Of a DNA stretch of 64,000 bases, positions 10,366 to 25,300 are shown in pieces. The notes below the pieces were generated by a model. The model saw only the letters and a program-made list of their open reading frames with translations, ran no database searches and was not told the origin of the DNA. The stretch covers positions 701,348-765,347 of the forward strand of contig JACTAT010000050.1 in the NCBI GenBank assembly GCA_014526335.1, given 5' to 3'. Origin of the DNA: Chrysaora quinquecirrha (Eukaryota; Cnidaria; Scyphozoa; Semaeostomeae; Pelagiidae). Every line of letters starts with the position of its first letter. Position 1 is the stretch's first letter. The position numbers and the translations under genes were made by a program.

Positions 10366-13300
10366 GTATAGATGATTATATGCTAAAGTAGTATTTCTTA
10401 TTTCCTGTTCTTATTTCCTTTTCTTTCTCTTTTAAAAAGTACTGATCTTGATTTGGATTAACGTACAACATCCATAGAAGACATCCTGTGCACCAGACAT
10501 CCTGCCTCTAAGCCAAGATAAAAGATCAGTTTAAGGCAGCCCTTTATAGATACAATCTTTTTTTATAAGAACCAGGAAATTTCGATTGAGGCTGGCTGTT
10601 CTTAAGTTTTTGCCTTTTTTGAGCCTGCAATGTTCTTAATCTGTTCTTGATTCCTTGGTAACTTAGGCAGTAATATTTTTCAGTGCATGTCTGGAATGGT
10701 ACTAGGTTTGTGTAAAAATTCAGCATGCTTGTCTATTTCTTTTTACATTCAGTCTGACTGTCTTGCTCTCATATCAAGTCGATATTCTTAGGGCTTATGA
10801 AAAGGCCAGTCTCAGCTTGTTCTAAAAATCTGAGCAAAACCCAGGCTCGTGTTCTTATAAAATTGTTCTTATATAAAAAGAGAGTGTATAGTAAATTGAC
10901 CTATTATGAAAAAGAAATCTAGCCTCCTAATTAAAAAATCTAGCCTTATTTTACATTTAGGCCTACCCATTTTAGATCCATTCAAGCACTAGTGTAGATG
11001 AAAAAGATTAAAAAAAATTGTTCATCTTCACATTTGTGAAAATGGCTCTGTTGATTCTATAAAAATAGGTACAAATGCCAGGGTGCACACACCAGATAAT
11101 GTACTGACCAAATGGACTTCATGCCAAAAGAAACAATAGATCTATTGTTTTATAAGTGAAATAATAGTCTAGGCTATTTTTTTTTTAAAGATCTATGCCA
11201 CTAGGCCTATAAAGTTTCAGACTCCATGCCAGAGATTTCCTGCATAGGCTACATTGAATGCACACTTGTACAAATGCTTTCAAGACGTTTCGCTCAACTT
11301 CCTTTTCACCCAGCCTGCTAAGACATTTTGCCCAACCCAACATGGTCAATTTGCCCAACCTGAAATAACACAGACAACTTCTTTTGAAAAATTTGAAATA
11401 GAGATGTTTTTACAATAATTTTCGTACTTATAAAATGGCTGACAAAACCTTTTTATCTGACCAAAATTAACTTAAGTAGAAAGTAGGATTAACTTAGGAT
11501 TTCAAAGAAAATTCATTATTTTTGAAGGATTTCAAGACCCTTATTTCTTAATTTTAAGAGCACAAATCTGATTTTGAAGACCCCCCAGCAGGGATTCCGA
11601 ATCTGCCAATCACTCCTGGCCACTTTTGCTTTGAAGTCACCCTGTATTAAGATGACTATATATGGTATATACGTTATTAATCATAACAAACATATATATT
11701 ACCTATTATGTATTATTTACTGTGCTACAGCTATAATTTTATTTTCTAAATTCTTTTAGTTCCGTGTCTTTTCGTTACAAGTAATAAGTTCCCTGCAAGT
11801 TATATTTTCTGACAATGAAACAATCATTTTCTCGCTCAATGTGTGATCTTTCAAATCTTTGTAAGAAACCTTCTTAATATCTGCTAAATGATGGAAGATA
11901 TTGTTTCGTCCATTAATCTATATGCTTTAAGCATAAACTTCATTTTGTCCCTGTCTATTAAATAGGAACAAATCGGAACAAATAGTAGAACTACAGTCGA
12001 TTCTAGTTTTTCGCTTTCACTCTTTCTTTGCTTCTTTGGACTGTAAGGATTCATCCCACTTTTGACCAGTTTTTTGGAAATCCATTTTGATTTCTGCTGA
12101 AAATCTGCTCTAGTCAGAGAGACTTGGTTCTTGTCTTTTTCCAAGTATAGTTTTGGATGGGCCAAGAAAGAAGAAAAAACTTTATAAGCTGAATAAAACA
12201 AAACAAAATATTTAGAAATTGAAAATGGTACAAGTAATACCAATGCTAAATGCAGACTAACCCCTTTTAGAAACAATTCTATATGCTGTAGGGAGATTTT
12301 AATTGTGATTAACTACCACATGCTAGGTGGAAGACCCTATTTGGTGTAAATTTATTTTGTACTTTCAATAGATATTTTAATGTCTTGTCTCTCATATTAG
12401 GGGCATATTGAAACCCTATTTTGTGTTTATATTGCTGTTCTATTTTTGGAGGAAAAATCCTCATGTATAGACATTTGAATGACAAATATTTATGATATCA
12501 GGATCATACATACTATACCCCCATTTTATGTACTTTTGTTTATGATTTTTGGAGTAAAAATCCCCATTTAGACAAGGAGAATACTGAACATTAGGGAAAT
12601 GTCTCCTTGTAGAAGGCAATGAATAGCTCATAGGAGAATGAAGTATTTTGCAGTGCAAAAGTTTGATAACTATAGTAAACTTGAATGATGTAGAAAGCTC
12701 CAATGGATTTGAAATTGGAGTATCAAGGAGGGATTTCTATTGTTATCCTTTGGAGTTTTGTTTTTCTCTTTAAATGTGAACCCTTCTCTGTGTACTATGA
12801 AATCATAACGCATTATTTCCAACATTGTAGAGCAAAAGAAAGTCGAAGAGAGGACAGATACAATCAAAGATATTTGTTCTTCAGCTCCAGACCTTAGCGA
12901 ACCTATCAACACACCAACAAGACACCTAGAGATTGTGCCATACATCCCACCTCTTCATTTGACTGGCATTAACCAAACAGACGCTACATTGCTTCAGAAA
13001 AGTAAAGGGGATCTGGAACATCAAGACAATACCGAGTTCCAAAGCAAAGAAATAGCTGCTACTCAGAATACATCAGATATTCAATTAAATCTAGTCAACA
13101 GGAAGAAATTTCCTGGTATGCACTGCTCTTTTTCTTTTCTTCCTATTCATGCTAGGCTTTTTTGGCTTATCACTAACGAGGGCAGACCTAAAAAGGCCCC
13201 AACCCACTGTTTCTCTGAAACTATAATAGCTAGTCAGGTTAAACTAGGTGGAGAGGTAATGAGTCCAAAAGTTGACCTATCTTGGGTATTTTTTGTTGTG

Positions 13301-16300
13301 AAGGTGAATGTTTTTTTATATTATCACTGTCAAGGCAACATATGCATAATTTTGACTATTTTTTACCCTTCTTAACCTGTTAATTGAAATAAGGCGGAAA
13401 TGGTGCAAATCCGCAAAACTGGTAGGGATAAGATAAGTAAAAGCAGAAAATGTTGAACTGTCAATGCAAAAATGATTAAATTTGTTAGTTACTTTGATAA
13501 CCACAGAATTGCTCGAGAATGGAAACACCAAAGTACCTGTCTTTAAAATCTTAAACAATCGTACATGAACCATAATGTCAACTGTTAGCTATCTCCTTTC
13601 AATATTGTGCATTTATGTTTTAGAAATCGTAAGCTGTATTTTATAGCACCAATGTGATGCAAAAGGCCTAACAAGAGGAAAATTTGCAAGGCTTATGTTC
13701 TTGTCATGTTGAACTACAAGCCCTGAGCCCAATTGGCGCAAGTGCTAACCACTATGCTATGTGCTCTCGTTAAGAAGCATATTTCTTTAAATTTTTGCTC
13801 ACATTGCTGTTACAGTTATCCCACCATAATTTTCTTGTGAGACGCAGGTCATCTTTTTCGGAAATTGAAAAATACATCTCTCTGTCTAACATTTTATCTC
13901 CCTTTTTGATAGATGGAATTTGAGTGGAATATCATTTGATTTTCATTTTTTCCAGACTTCGGCTGGTATCCCTAAGATATTAAATCTTCGTCATCAAAAA
14001 TATTTGCTCTACGATTGCAGCCCCCATAACTTAATACATTTCGCTCACTTCGTGCGAGAACATCTTCTTGTGAAGACATTTCAACAGAGACGAATCCATT
14101 CTTGTATCTCGTCCTTATATATCAAATTCTTTTTGGTTTAACTCTTGCTACTACACCTGAAACTTCGCCTTGCATTGGGTAACATCGAATATTGCTAAGT
14201 ATGGTCCCCAAAAATTTCAAATTCCCTTCTTATCCCCTCTTTATCGTATAAATTTCTTCTCTTTATCCCACAAAGACTCATTGTTTTTCTTTCTATTTTT
14301 CATTGTCTGTAAGATTCGCAACGGTTGTTTCATAAAATGTATTCTTAAATTCCATCTTCGTATGTACTGTCTTCATGCTGCCATCTTCTCACATTGTATA
14401 AACTTCAGCCTTCCTTAACAACGTGTGCTTATTAATTAGCCGGTGGATGTTACTTGCTTTCCATATCTGGAAGATTGAATGGCGCTATCTCAGTTCTCTT
14501 ATTCCCTGGAATTTTCTGTGATACTATTAATGTTGTAAATGTCATCTGAGATCGTAGTTTTCATTCGGTCGTAGATTTCATTTAGGTTAAAATTATCAAC
14601 ATGCAAAGCTCAATGTCACATGACTTTGATGAAAGACGACCTGTGGGTCATTTTTGAAAGGAATGGAGGCGTCTTTCAGCTGCTGAGAACGAGGAACATG
14701 CATGTTTTGTCGCCGAATAAATATGGTGGTATCTACTGTCATGCTTTTAGCCATGGTCCTTGCAAAAACCGTACCATTCTGCAGATGTCTGGATAACATT
14801 AGCAAATATCGTTAGTAGGTTCAGAACCCTCTAAGGCGGTGACGGAGATTTTGTGTGCTGGACGCACCGAAAGTGAAAACATTCATTGGCGGATTATTTT
14901 TTAAGAGGCTAGAACTCAGACACGAAAGGTATATCTGGAATCCTTGTGCCATGCACCTTTCGCTCGTCGGCATTATAAACTCAGTCGATAATATATTAAT
15001 TATATAAATCATGACCTGCCTAAGTGAATTGCAAACTAAGCTGAAAACATGGATGACAAACAGCGAATGTCAATCCTCTTACTTCCTACTCCGTACACCA
15101 CTGTGTCTTCCATACACGTCATCACTACATCACCCGCTGAACTACAATTCTAAATACATCGCTTACTTTGTCGCGATTGCTACCCAATTGTGAATTAACG
15201 CAAACAGGAGCTAGTACACAACAAAGGAAGGATAGTGCTTAATCCAATCTTAATCCAAACCATGCGCTAGAATGGAGAGATGGGTACTTCGTCTCCAGGC
15301 GTACAACTTCAATGGGAAGTATAAACCAGGGCCAACAAATCAGGCTGACTTTCTTTCACGACATCCTTCTACGAAGAATTCGGAAAATCAAGGCAAAATG
15401 ACCGACGATTATGTAACCTTACTTGGGACAAAGAGTTTAAAACGATAAAATCCAAAGTTTGTTGAGCACTATCTACATTAAAAAACTGAGAAATATTGTT
15501 CCGCAGTCGCAGTTGTGTTGTGTTTTCCGAGCAATCGTCGAATGTAAAACTCTATATAGATCCTCTTATTCTAAATATGAAACAAGAAACTATAAGAATC
15601 TTCAGATTCCCAGGCTCAAAACTGAACATGCAAAAAAGGGATTTCACTATTCTTCTTAAAAGGCATGGAGCGATACCCCCAGCTTACACAACACAAGAAA
15701 TGGGCACTCACTCTTGTATTTTAAAACTTGACTCGAAACGCTACTAATGACGTGAAACACAAATAAAAAACGAGATTAGTATTTATTATTTTTAATTAGA
15801 TATCACTATGTACTGAATATATCATAGTAGATTAGTCTTTGAGTTGTAGACAGAGAGTTTTTGGCAACATTCTAGCAAACTAGGTAACCGGAATTTTAAA
15901 AGTAGGTCATTTTAGGACTTGGGAACATTCTGGCAAATTAAGGATTGTGACGTCATCGATGATGTAGAAAAGTTACGGTCAGTGAAAATCTGACTTTTCA
16001 ATTTTGTGTTTTAAATGTGTTTTAAATGACATGATCGGAAAGAACATCTCAATGGAGCAAACAATTATAAAACAACAATTCCATTTGGCCCGATACTCAC
16101 AAGCTATAACGATTCGAAATTTGTGGGACTTCATTAAAACGCAAAACTGATATTTTGAGTTTTAACGGTCTCGTGCATAAATCTTTCTTTTTATGTGTTC
16201 AGCGTTACTTTTACAATAAAAGTATCACTTACGCTAATTTTTGTCATTTCAAACCTTAAATTACTAACAGCGTGGTATTTCCTTCTGTGATGCAGCTAGG

Positions 16301-19300
16301 GTTCCGAACTACCATGAAGTTCAAAAAGGTGAAGAAAGATAAAACATTTTTTGCTAACTTTCTCTGAGAATGGTAAAATGATTGAGCTGGAAAGAGCAAT
16401 GTACTTTTTTATGACCACGTTCTTTAATTTGATTTATGTAGCCATAAATGCTTGAGAGGACGGCATACACCTGTTGGCGTAGGCATATGCGTAGATGTGG
16501 GCACAGGCACAGTTGAAAGCGTAGATGTAGGCAGAGACAGAGGCAAAGGCACAGGAACAGGTGTAGGTGTAGATTTAGGCATATGTGTAGGCTAAGGGAC
16601 AGGTATATGTGTAGGCATAGGCGAAGGTACGGTCACAGGTATAGGTGAAGGCATAAGCATAATCGATGACATAGGCATAGGTGTAGGTTGTCAAGTTATT
16701 TTAATTCGAATAATAATTTCTAGCTTCTTAAATTATAATATAAGAAACTAATCTAATTCGAATGTTTACAAATGAATTTATTACATGCACTACATACACT
16801 ACAATACATAGGTACATTAAATAAACTAATATATTAAATTGACAAACTAAGTTTACCTAGTATAGACAAAACCAACCCGATCTAAATTGTCTAAGACATA
16901 TTGAACTGGCATACATTGCAAGTGCATTGTATGCCATTCCATTGTTTTATAATTTGTTTAAACGTTTTGAGAGTTTCAGTAGATTTTATTTCATTAGGGA
17001 GGCTATTCCATGCACTTATGCTAGATGAAGGTGTAGATGAAGGCATAGCTGTAGGCTCAGGTATAGGTATATGTGTAGGCATAGCAAAGGTATAGGCACA
17101 GGAATGGGTGAAGGCATAGGCATACGCATAAGCGATGACATAGGCACGGGTGTAGGTGTAGATGAAGGCATAGGTGTAAGCGAAGGCACAGGCACTGGTG
17201 CAGGTGTTGGTATAGGCTGTTTCCGTCGGCGGATATTGCTAGTTTGGAAACCAGGCCTGGTGGTGGAGTGAGGGAAAATTCAAATACTGCTGTTCACCCT
17301 AAACACAGGAAAATCTGCCACTTTTTATCAGTCTTACTAGGCATAATACAGAAATTTGTACAAGATAACAGTAACCGACAAGCGATTTGAATTGACCTCT
17401 GCAGGAATTTCGATTAAGTTTTTAGAATTGCACGGTGAGAGACGCATTTTGCAAGCTTTCTGATGCTATATTGTTACGTTGTCAAACCTATAACTCATTA
17501 AGTGCATCTTTGTGGGGCAGCTACTGTAAACTCTCCAATAACGGCGCCAAATGATAATAATATAAAAGCACCAGAAAAAGATTAATTAGGATTTATAGGG
17601 TAGGTTCGCAGATTCAGATATTATCTGACTTGTGGCTCCTATTCCGGCACAAATTTTGTTACCGGAATATTGAACTGAAACTGAATCGGTCGATTGGTTT
17701 CGCTAGTTTCTCTCCAGTTCACTTCAGCAATCGCTAGTAGCATGGCGAGTGGTCGTACATTCGTATAAGCTTGCGCTATTTCTTCATGTCTTTCGCCAAT
17801 CTGTTTGTCTGAAATAGACATACCTATTAATGTTGTGGAGTGTCGTCTATACAATGAGATGGCTGCTCCCCTCTTTCTTCTAGCATTTCTTCCTAACCAA
17901 GTGACTGTTCCCTCTTACCACGTGTCAAACTGCGGCTGTTCAATTTTTGCAAGCAGTGTCCCTTTTTCGGTAGTTGTTTACTTTAAGATCCACATTTTAG
18001 TACTTTGCTCTATCCAGCTCAATCATATTACCATTCTCAGAGAAAGTAACTAAAACATGTTTAATCTTTTTCACCTTTTTCAACATTCACAGTAGCTCGG
18101 AACCCTAGCTGCATCACAATAGGAAATACCGCGTTCTTATTAATTCAAGGTTTGAAATGATTTATTGTAAAAGTAACGCTGAACACATAAGCATAAAGAT
18201 TTATGCACGAAACAGTTAAAACTCAAAATATCAGTTTTGCGTTTTGATGACGTCACTCAAATTTTGAATCGTAATAACCTTTGAGTATTAAGCCAAATCG
18301 AATTGGTATTTTATAATTTTTTGCTCCATTTGAGATGTTCTTTCCGACCATGTTATTAAAAACACAAAATTGAAAACTCAGACTCTCACTAACCGTAACC
18401 TTTCTACGTCATCGATGACGTCACAACCCTTGATTTGCCAGGATGTTCTCAAGTCTTAAAATGACCACCCATCCCCAAAGAGTTCACAACTACTTAGAAA
18501 ATTCCGGTTACCCAGTTTGCTAAATTGTTGCCAAAATCCCCTGTCTATTGTACAATCTTCAGAATTGCGATAAACAGCGGAATCATTTTTCGTATGAACA
18601 TCAGAAACAGACCGAAACAATAGATTGAGGCGGAATTTATACCCAGATGCTGTTTGAAATGTACCAATCAGAAAGAGCGAAAAGCTGAATTGGCATTGTT
18701 TTTTAACACCAATCAGCTGGTCGGATACAGAGGGAAATATCTTTTACTTTGAATTGCAGTTATCTCATGTACTCAGCAGAGCTAGTAGGGCAGATATAAC
18801 ATCAAATACCATAATTTTAGGCCGTAAACAAAGTGAAACTTTAGCGAAAACTTGAACGATCGGTTGCAGTGAAAATCAAAATCGCGTCGTTTGTGGTTAG
18901 ATAAAGTATAGCTGTTGTTCCTTGTAGATGATCTTGAGTTATGCTGATACAAAAAAAATCATTTCTTAATTTATCTTGTACGTATTTGCAGACAATCAGA
19001 AAGATACTACTGTGAAATGGGATAAAGTGAATAATGAAACTACGACTGGAGAAGAAGAGGAGTGTTTTCCGCCAGATAATGAGCAAGAATCCCAGACTAA
19101 TGATGATGAAAGACCAAAACCAGTTGACAAAGGGTAGGTACAAATACAGTTGAAATCAACTTTCTCGAGTACTTAATGTCTCCAAAATTATTTATTCTTT
19201 AATGAATGTATTCCACGATCTCGAGTATTTCTTTCAAAACCTTTCTGTTTCCATAAACATTCAAGAAAGCCTATGTCAACTGTATCATTGTATGACAGCC

Positions 19301-22300
19301 TTTTAAGCCAGGCTTTTGCCCTTTTTATTTGGTTGTTATCACTGTATTAGTACATTTTGTTTCATATCTCTGATATGATATGCTAGGAAAACCAGTTACC
19401 GATCCCTTATACCCATTTTTTGCATTTTATATTAATTTTTTTACCATTAACATTCAAAAAAGCTTTATAAAGTAATCTGAACTTCTTTTGAAGGATACTT
19501 TCTACGAACGTTCGCGGCGACATTATCCCCACCTTAAGTCTGCTGCTTATTGATTCATATGTTGCTTCAAATTGCAACTTACGTCAATATTCATACCATG
19601 ATATTGAGTTTTATCCACTGTTTGAATAATTTCATTATTGAGCATAAGCTCTAACAAGCCTATACCTATTCTGCGGAATTTTTCCTCGTGTCTTTTGACG
19701 CTATTTCCATCTTTGCTAACATTAACACTACGTTTATGGATCGTCAAGCAGATTGTTACGTTTTATAGTTACATTTTCTATAAGTTGCATTCCTGAGGTT
19801 GCTATATAATTATAATTATAAAATTATCGAATAACAGAGGGCCAATCACTGACCTCTGTGGAACTCCTTAATGTTTCCCAGCTACCAAAGGTACTGCCAA
19901 TTTGAAACCTCTGTTTTTTCTCTGTGTGGTAACTATTGACGTGAATTCCAAAACCATACACCCCTAGCTAAGCAGTAGATATTGTCCGAAATTTTTGGGT
20001 CCGATTATTTCCGGAACTAATGTATATATTATTTTTGTATTATTTTCGAATTGTTACGTTGTAGCATAAAGATTAACCTCTTTCTATCATTCCGTTCTAT
20101 TTCCATCTGTTTATTTTGTTGCAGGCCAAATTTCGTGGCAGCTCAGTATGAGAAACATGAAATCACGCCTGTCAACGGAGAAGAAAATCCTCCGCCTGTT
20201 CCGCCAAGGACCTCGAGTATATCTGCTGCAAAGAGCAATAAAGATGAGATAGGTGTGTCTGGGAGAGGCAGTTACTATGATAATTATCCCGTTCCTGCTG
20301 AAGAACATGAAAACAATGATGAACAAGATCAGTCTTTTTATAACAGTAGTTCTGATGAAAGTGAATTTGAAGAGGAAAACGAGAACCACATTGTTACAGG
20401 TTTGACTATATCTTTTCCAGCATATAGCAGATTTACTTTTTATGCGCACGCTTTTGGCCACATGATTCTATTACATATACTACAACGAAATTGTGTAGAA
20501 CTAAAATGCGATGTGTTTGGTGAAAAGGTTTGAGAATTCTGAGTTGTGAATTGGTTTCGAATATAACTTCTCTGTTTGATAATTAGCCGACAATTGATCA
20601 ATATTTTCCTCTTGTAAAAAAGCTAAACTTTGTGCAAAGCGCTTCCCTCTTGATTGAAAGTTTGCCTTCAAAGTTCAAAAAAGATATTGAAAGACCCGAG
20701 GTGCTACTCATTACCGCTAAGTTTATTAAGTTTTGAAACAAGATTTTGATTATGAAATGCATTTTTATCAAATATTCAGATGAAAATGAAACATTTTCAT
20801 TGATCTTCTTTATTATAAATGCCAATTACCTTTCTTTTGCTTCTTCTATCTTGTTTTTGTTCTGTTTATTTACGTTGAATGGCGATCATGGTTGGTAAAA
20901 TCTTAACGAGCATATGGTTATGTTAAATATGTTGCCTTATATCATGGGACATATATACTGCATCCCTTTAAGGAGCTGCCCACTTCATCGTGACGCTGTA
21001 ACCTAAATTTTCATATAAGCGAGACTTTGCGATGCTTATTTCTTCTCTGAACACTTCCTTGCATGATTCATATTCTTTTAGGTTTAGCTTCGAAGGTAAA
21101 AAGATCGGATAGCCTTGCGTTGAAGCTAAAAGACCGTCCTTCTAGAGACGAACTAATCAGCAAGCATATCATAGAGGGTAACTAACGAGATTTAGATTTG
21201 AATATATGTTGCATCTAGTTATATAATTTCTTTATAGTGTAATCTATAACAATGGTGGTAAGTGCTTAGGAAAATGCGTTTGGTAAATCACGTAAAATAT
21301 ATCATTGCCGATGGCTTTGGTTGGTAGGGGATGGTTCTGAAAACTGGATTTCTCGCTCAAGCGCTGCTGCACGTGTCATATCAAAATACACAACAAATGA
21401 AAGTGGCATTTGAGTAGTTTTCAGAATCGTCGTTAGGACCCTTTTTACACTGAGAAAGCTGGATTGGTCCATTAGGGGGTCGATCTTCTTTTTCAAAATT
21501 TACTGTCCTTTAGGCATATCCGATGGAATAATAGAGTTGTGTATACAGAGGATTGATCTGGAATTTTTATTGGCCTTCATGTTAACGTAAGCATGCCTAA
21601 GTGAAACGTTCCACTTTCCCAACAGGACACAAACAAAGCTGAAAAGATGAAGGGAGCACAACATTCACTTCGATAGACCAAACGAACTTGCAATATTTTC
21701 AATGATGCCCACACGGCGGAATACAACTATTGCATTAATAACAATCAAAATTACAGCATTGAAATGAAATATCGCTTGTTGTAAAATGTGCGCGATTTCA
21801 GCACCATTTTTTACATACTTTAATTATAAGTTTCAATAAACATAATTTCCATCTGTTAAAGTTGTCCCATTTTTGACCATTCTAACAGCGATCCCAAACT
21901 GCCACCTATTTCGGTTCGGACCCCGACATTTCTGTGTTAACGTATCGGCATCCATGCGTTATCGGCATCGATTTGGATTGATTTTCTTCCCGATCGATGC
22001 ACGGTGAAACGGGCACAATGAACTACAACTGTTCAGCCTTTCAAGGTACGTAGATCAGAAGCTGTTATCTGCGTACCACTAGCAAAGTTCCTCAGTCATA
22101 AAAATGTTAAGTTCGATAAAAACTGTGTGCTTGAAATGACCAAAGTCAATTAAAGCTTTTTCTTTACGTATGTCATGTCATGCAGGGGACCCATTGAGAT
22201 GTTCGTACTTAAGCAATTGTGTTCATTCATTCAAATTCAGAAACTGTGATCAACAGGCCTTCTTACTCATTGTGATTTTACGCATTTTTAATAAATGTTG

Positions 22301-25300
22301 GTCAGTCTTATTCTCCAGTCCTAATATTTATCTTTAACAAATCCTGACTTTATTCTTTTCTTTATCTTTAAGTCAAGTCTCAGGAGGAAATTCAAGAACT
22401 ACGGCATAAAGTGGAGTCAAAGCTGGTCAGGTATGTCAATAAAAAGAAGCTTCTTTCTCTTTTCTCCTTGGTATTCCAGCAAAAAATGTTGCTTAGTTTT
22501 CGCCTCAGGTGGCAAAATATTTACTTTCATTTTCAAATGTTTTTCTTCTGGAACAATTTTTATGCAATACACGGGTTTGACGGGAAAACCAGAAGTTTTC
22601 AGATCTCATTGGTAAATGATTTAGAACATCATGCAGTAAAATTTCTTTATCCTTTATATTCTATCCCTTATGCTTTTTTTTAGAAATTATGAGTACTAAA
22701 TCTGCAAATTTTAAGGAACTAAGAAAAAATACATATGCTTCTATTTCCGTGTGACTGTGTCTTTAACTGTAAGTTTTGTGCTAGAAATACTAAACTGTGA
22801 CATCTAACAAGTAGACTTGAGTTGTCATACACTGTTGGCTTGGGTTGGTAGAAGACAATGAGCTAGAACGAAGACATGCTGTATATTTTGGGATTCAAAA
22901 TTTCTGTCCTGCTTTTTACCTTCACTGATTAGCTTATTTAACATATACTGTTGCCTGAAAATTTAGAAGATCCGTCAACTTTTAATCATCGCAATGAAGT
23001 CAAAGATATACGAACTGTTGCTCCTTTCTCTCTGTTATCTAGTTACATGTTTCCTTGCCGAAGCGCTTTTTTCATTCTAATTTTTGAAACTATACTACTC
23101 AAATCGAACACAGGCGTCTCAGTCAGAGACCTACTAAAGAAGAATTGGAACAAAGAAATATTTTGAAATGTAAGTCAATTAATACTGTCTGTCTTATCTA
23201 CCTTTTTGATCAGGACCATGACATGAGTGAGACTTTGAGGATTTCTGAAATCCATTTACATTTACCCCTACAAGTCAGAACGTCGTGTAGTATTGAATCA
23301 AATCTTTCATCTTTAATGCATTATTGAAAGGGCTGACTGGATTGCAAATGCAATGTAGTAGAAAAGATAGTCGAAAGCTTATTGTTTTTGAAATAAACAC
23401 AGGGACCCTGTCGCTATGTACGAAGAATGCTGTGATGCTTGAGCGCTAAATGCCGTGGAAGACGCAAAACCCGAAGTGGGCGAAGCTTGAATGAACGTGA
23501 TGAACGTGATGGTGATAGCGATTATGAGAATGATGATCATGATCATGATGATGATGATAATGGTGGTGATGGTGATGATGATGGTGGTAGTTGTGGTAGT
23601 AGTGATGATGCAGGGGGGTGTAGGTGGTGTTAATGATTATAATGATGAGAGTGATGACAATTATGATGATTATGACGATGATTATTATTATTACAAAGTC
23701 GACATTACTATTATTACCACCACGAATGGAAGTCGTTGTTGTAAAAAGATTGTTGTTCCTGCAAGAAAGGTTTGTGTTCGCACAGTTTTTGATTCAAGGA
23801 AAGTTTGCCGACCATAGACTTAAACGGGCTAAACTGTTTGTCAATTCTTGGACTCAAACAGGTGGAGCCAGTTTGACAACAAAGCCTGGGACATTGCCCG
23901 ACTCTACCTTTGCATCGTCGAAGGGCAAACTTGCCTTGAACCAAACGGAGGAATAGTAGCTATTTGCATTTATGTTGCCTCTACCAAGCGCAGTATTTGG
24001 GTACATTTCGAACAGGACAGAGAACGTAGCCAGTGAGCATTACTAAGGTGCTCGGAAGCACATGGGAGATTGCATAACGAATCGTTTGTACCTGAGTCAC
24101 TATTCTTTCTCCGCACGTGCACCGTTTGTACCAATAATCGACAGTAGGCAACATCAAGATCATTCTTTGGAAGATTGCCAATCAATTGACGTATCCCCCT
24201 TTATGGAGCTTCGAATAGGCCTGAACAAACAAGAATAAAAATAAATATTGTTCCAGTTGAAATTTTCTTATATTAAATAAAAGGACGTTTCGAGCATGAA
24301 CTCGTTATCAAGTCAAGGCCTGCCTGGAACTACAAGCAGTGTGATTGGGTAACTGGTCTATCTGCTATAATTGCTATTTTCGTACCAACTACGGAATTTT
24401 CAAAGACTTTACGATCGATTAGTGGTTTGCTTTTTGTTACGCGTTACGATATCTGTATATTCTGCGTTCCCTCGTCCCACTACATCATTGTACGATTAAA
24501 ATATCAACGTAGGACACTTGGATCGATAGGGTTAAAAGGGTTTGATAAAGCAATATTCTAGCTGTATAAGCGCTCGGTATTTTGGTCTACTGTCACTGGT
24601 AAGCGGAATTCAATAAACAAAATTTATTATTATGAGACCGGGCTGGTAAGGTAAAATTTGCCTATAAAAGGTGTCCATAAAAAGGTGCCTTCGATCTTTT
24701 TGTAAGTCTAATTAAGGCTAGCAAGATTTGCTATTTTTTCTGACTCTTGCCACTGAGCGAAGTTTCTAGGCCCTGCTTTACTATGGAAAATTAATGACTA
24801 ATGGGGACAAATTTATCACGTCATCTCTCAAGAAACCCTTGCACTTTCCTTTTTATTTCTGCAACTTATCCAGAATTATTTTGCAAAGTTTTGAGAAGCC
24901 ACTGCTAGCAACAAAAATCTAGCACATGTTTTTTAGACAATGTTTATGGTGTTAAATTACTGCTTGGTTCTTTTGATTATGAGTATTCTGTCATTACAAC
25001 ATATTCTCTTATTAGCTCACACAAAAAAGGAAGAAGACGATGCAAGGGGTGAAATCAAAAGACAATTGACTAGAAAGGTAAGTTTGCTGTTAAATTTACT
25101 AACTAGCATTATTGTAACTGTCTGTGCTATGTTAGACTCACAGTCGGGGTGGTGCAGAAACAAGCGGGACGGCTGGATTTCGCGAAAATTTCCTGGGACT
25201 GAAATTTTTAAGAGCAGAGGCTTTAAACATTTTCCAATAATTATTTTGCAAGGGGGGGGGGGTTAAAGGCCACCCTAATGTTTTATGAAAAATGCCTTTA

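Larger units (their letters stand above)
15846..18553. mobile_element. 2.7-kb element with long inverted termini and hexamer arrays
   Basis: About 470-510 bp at each end are inverted copies of one another (roughly 15,846-16,360 and 18,085-18,553). For example ttggcaacattctagcaaac at the left faces its complement, ending in aattgttgccaa, at the right. The arms carry TGACGTCA-type sites. Between the arms are two arrays of a degenerate GGYRTA hexamer, a LINE 3' fragment, and about 800 bp without recognisable coding. No transposase was found. It behaves like a foldback or MULE-type non-autonomous element. The arms are perhaps 80% identical, so the insertion is not recent. Exact ends and target duplication are not certain. 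Confidence 0.75.

Noticed and set aside
13720..13780. tRNA-like segment (minus strand agcatagtggttagcacttgcgcc)
   Set aside because: It resembles a tRNA box A, but there is no box B, acceptor stem or anticodon arm. At best it is a worn tRNA-derived SINE scrap.
17639..18053. Opposed open frames inside the long-TIR element as a candidate transposase
   Set aside because: The frames are about 70-80 codons, have no catalytic motif and no similarity to each other or to known transposases.
23439..23956. Overlapping Asp-, Met- and Val-rich open frames
   Set aside because: They are products of GAT/GGT simple repeats open in all three phases.
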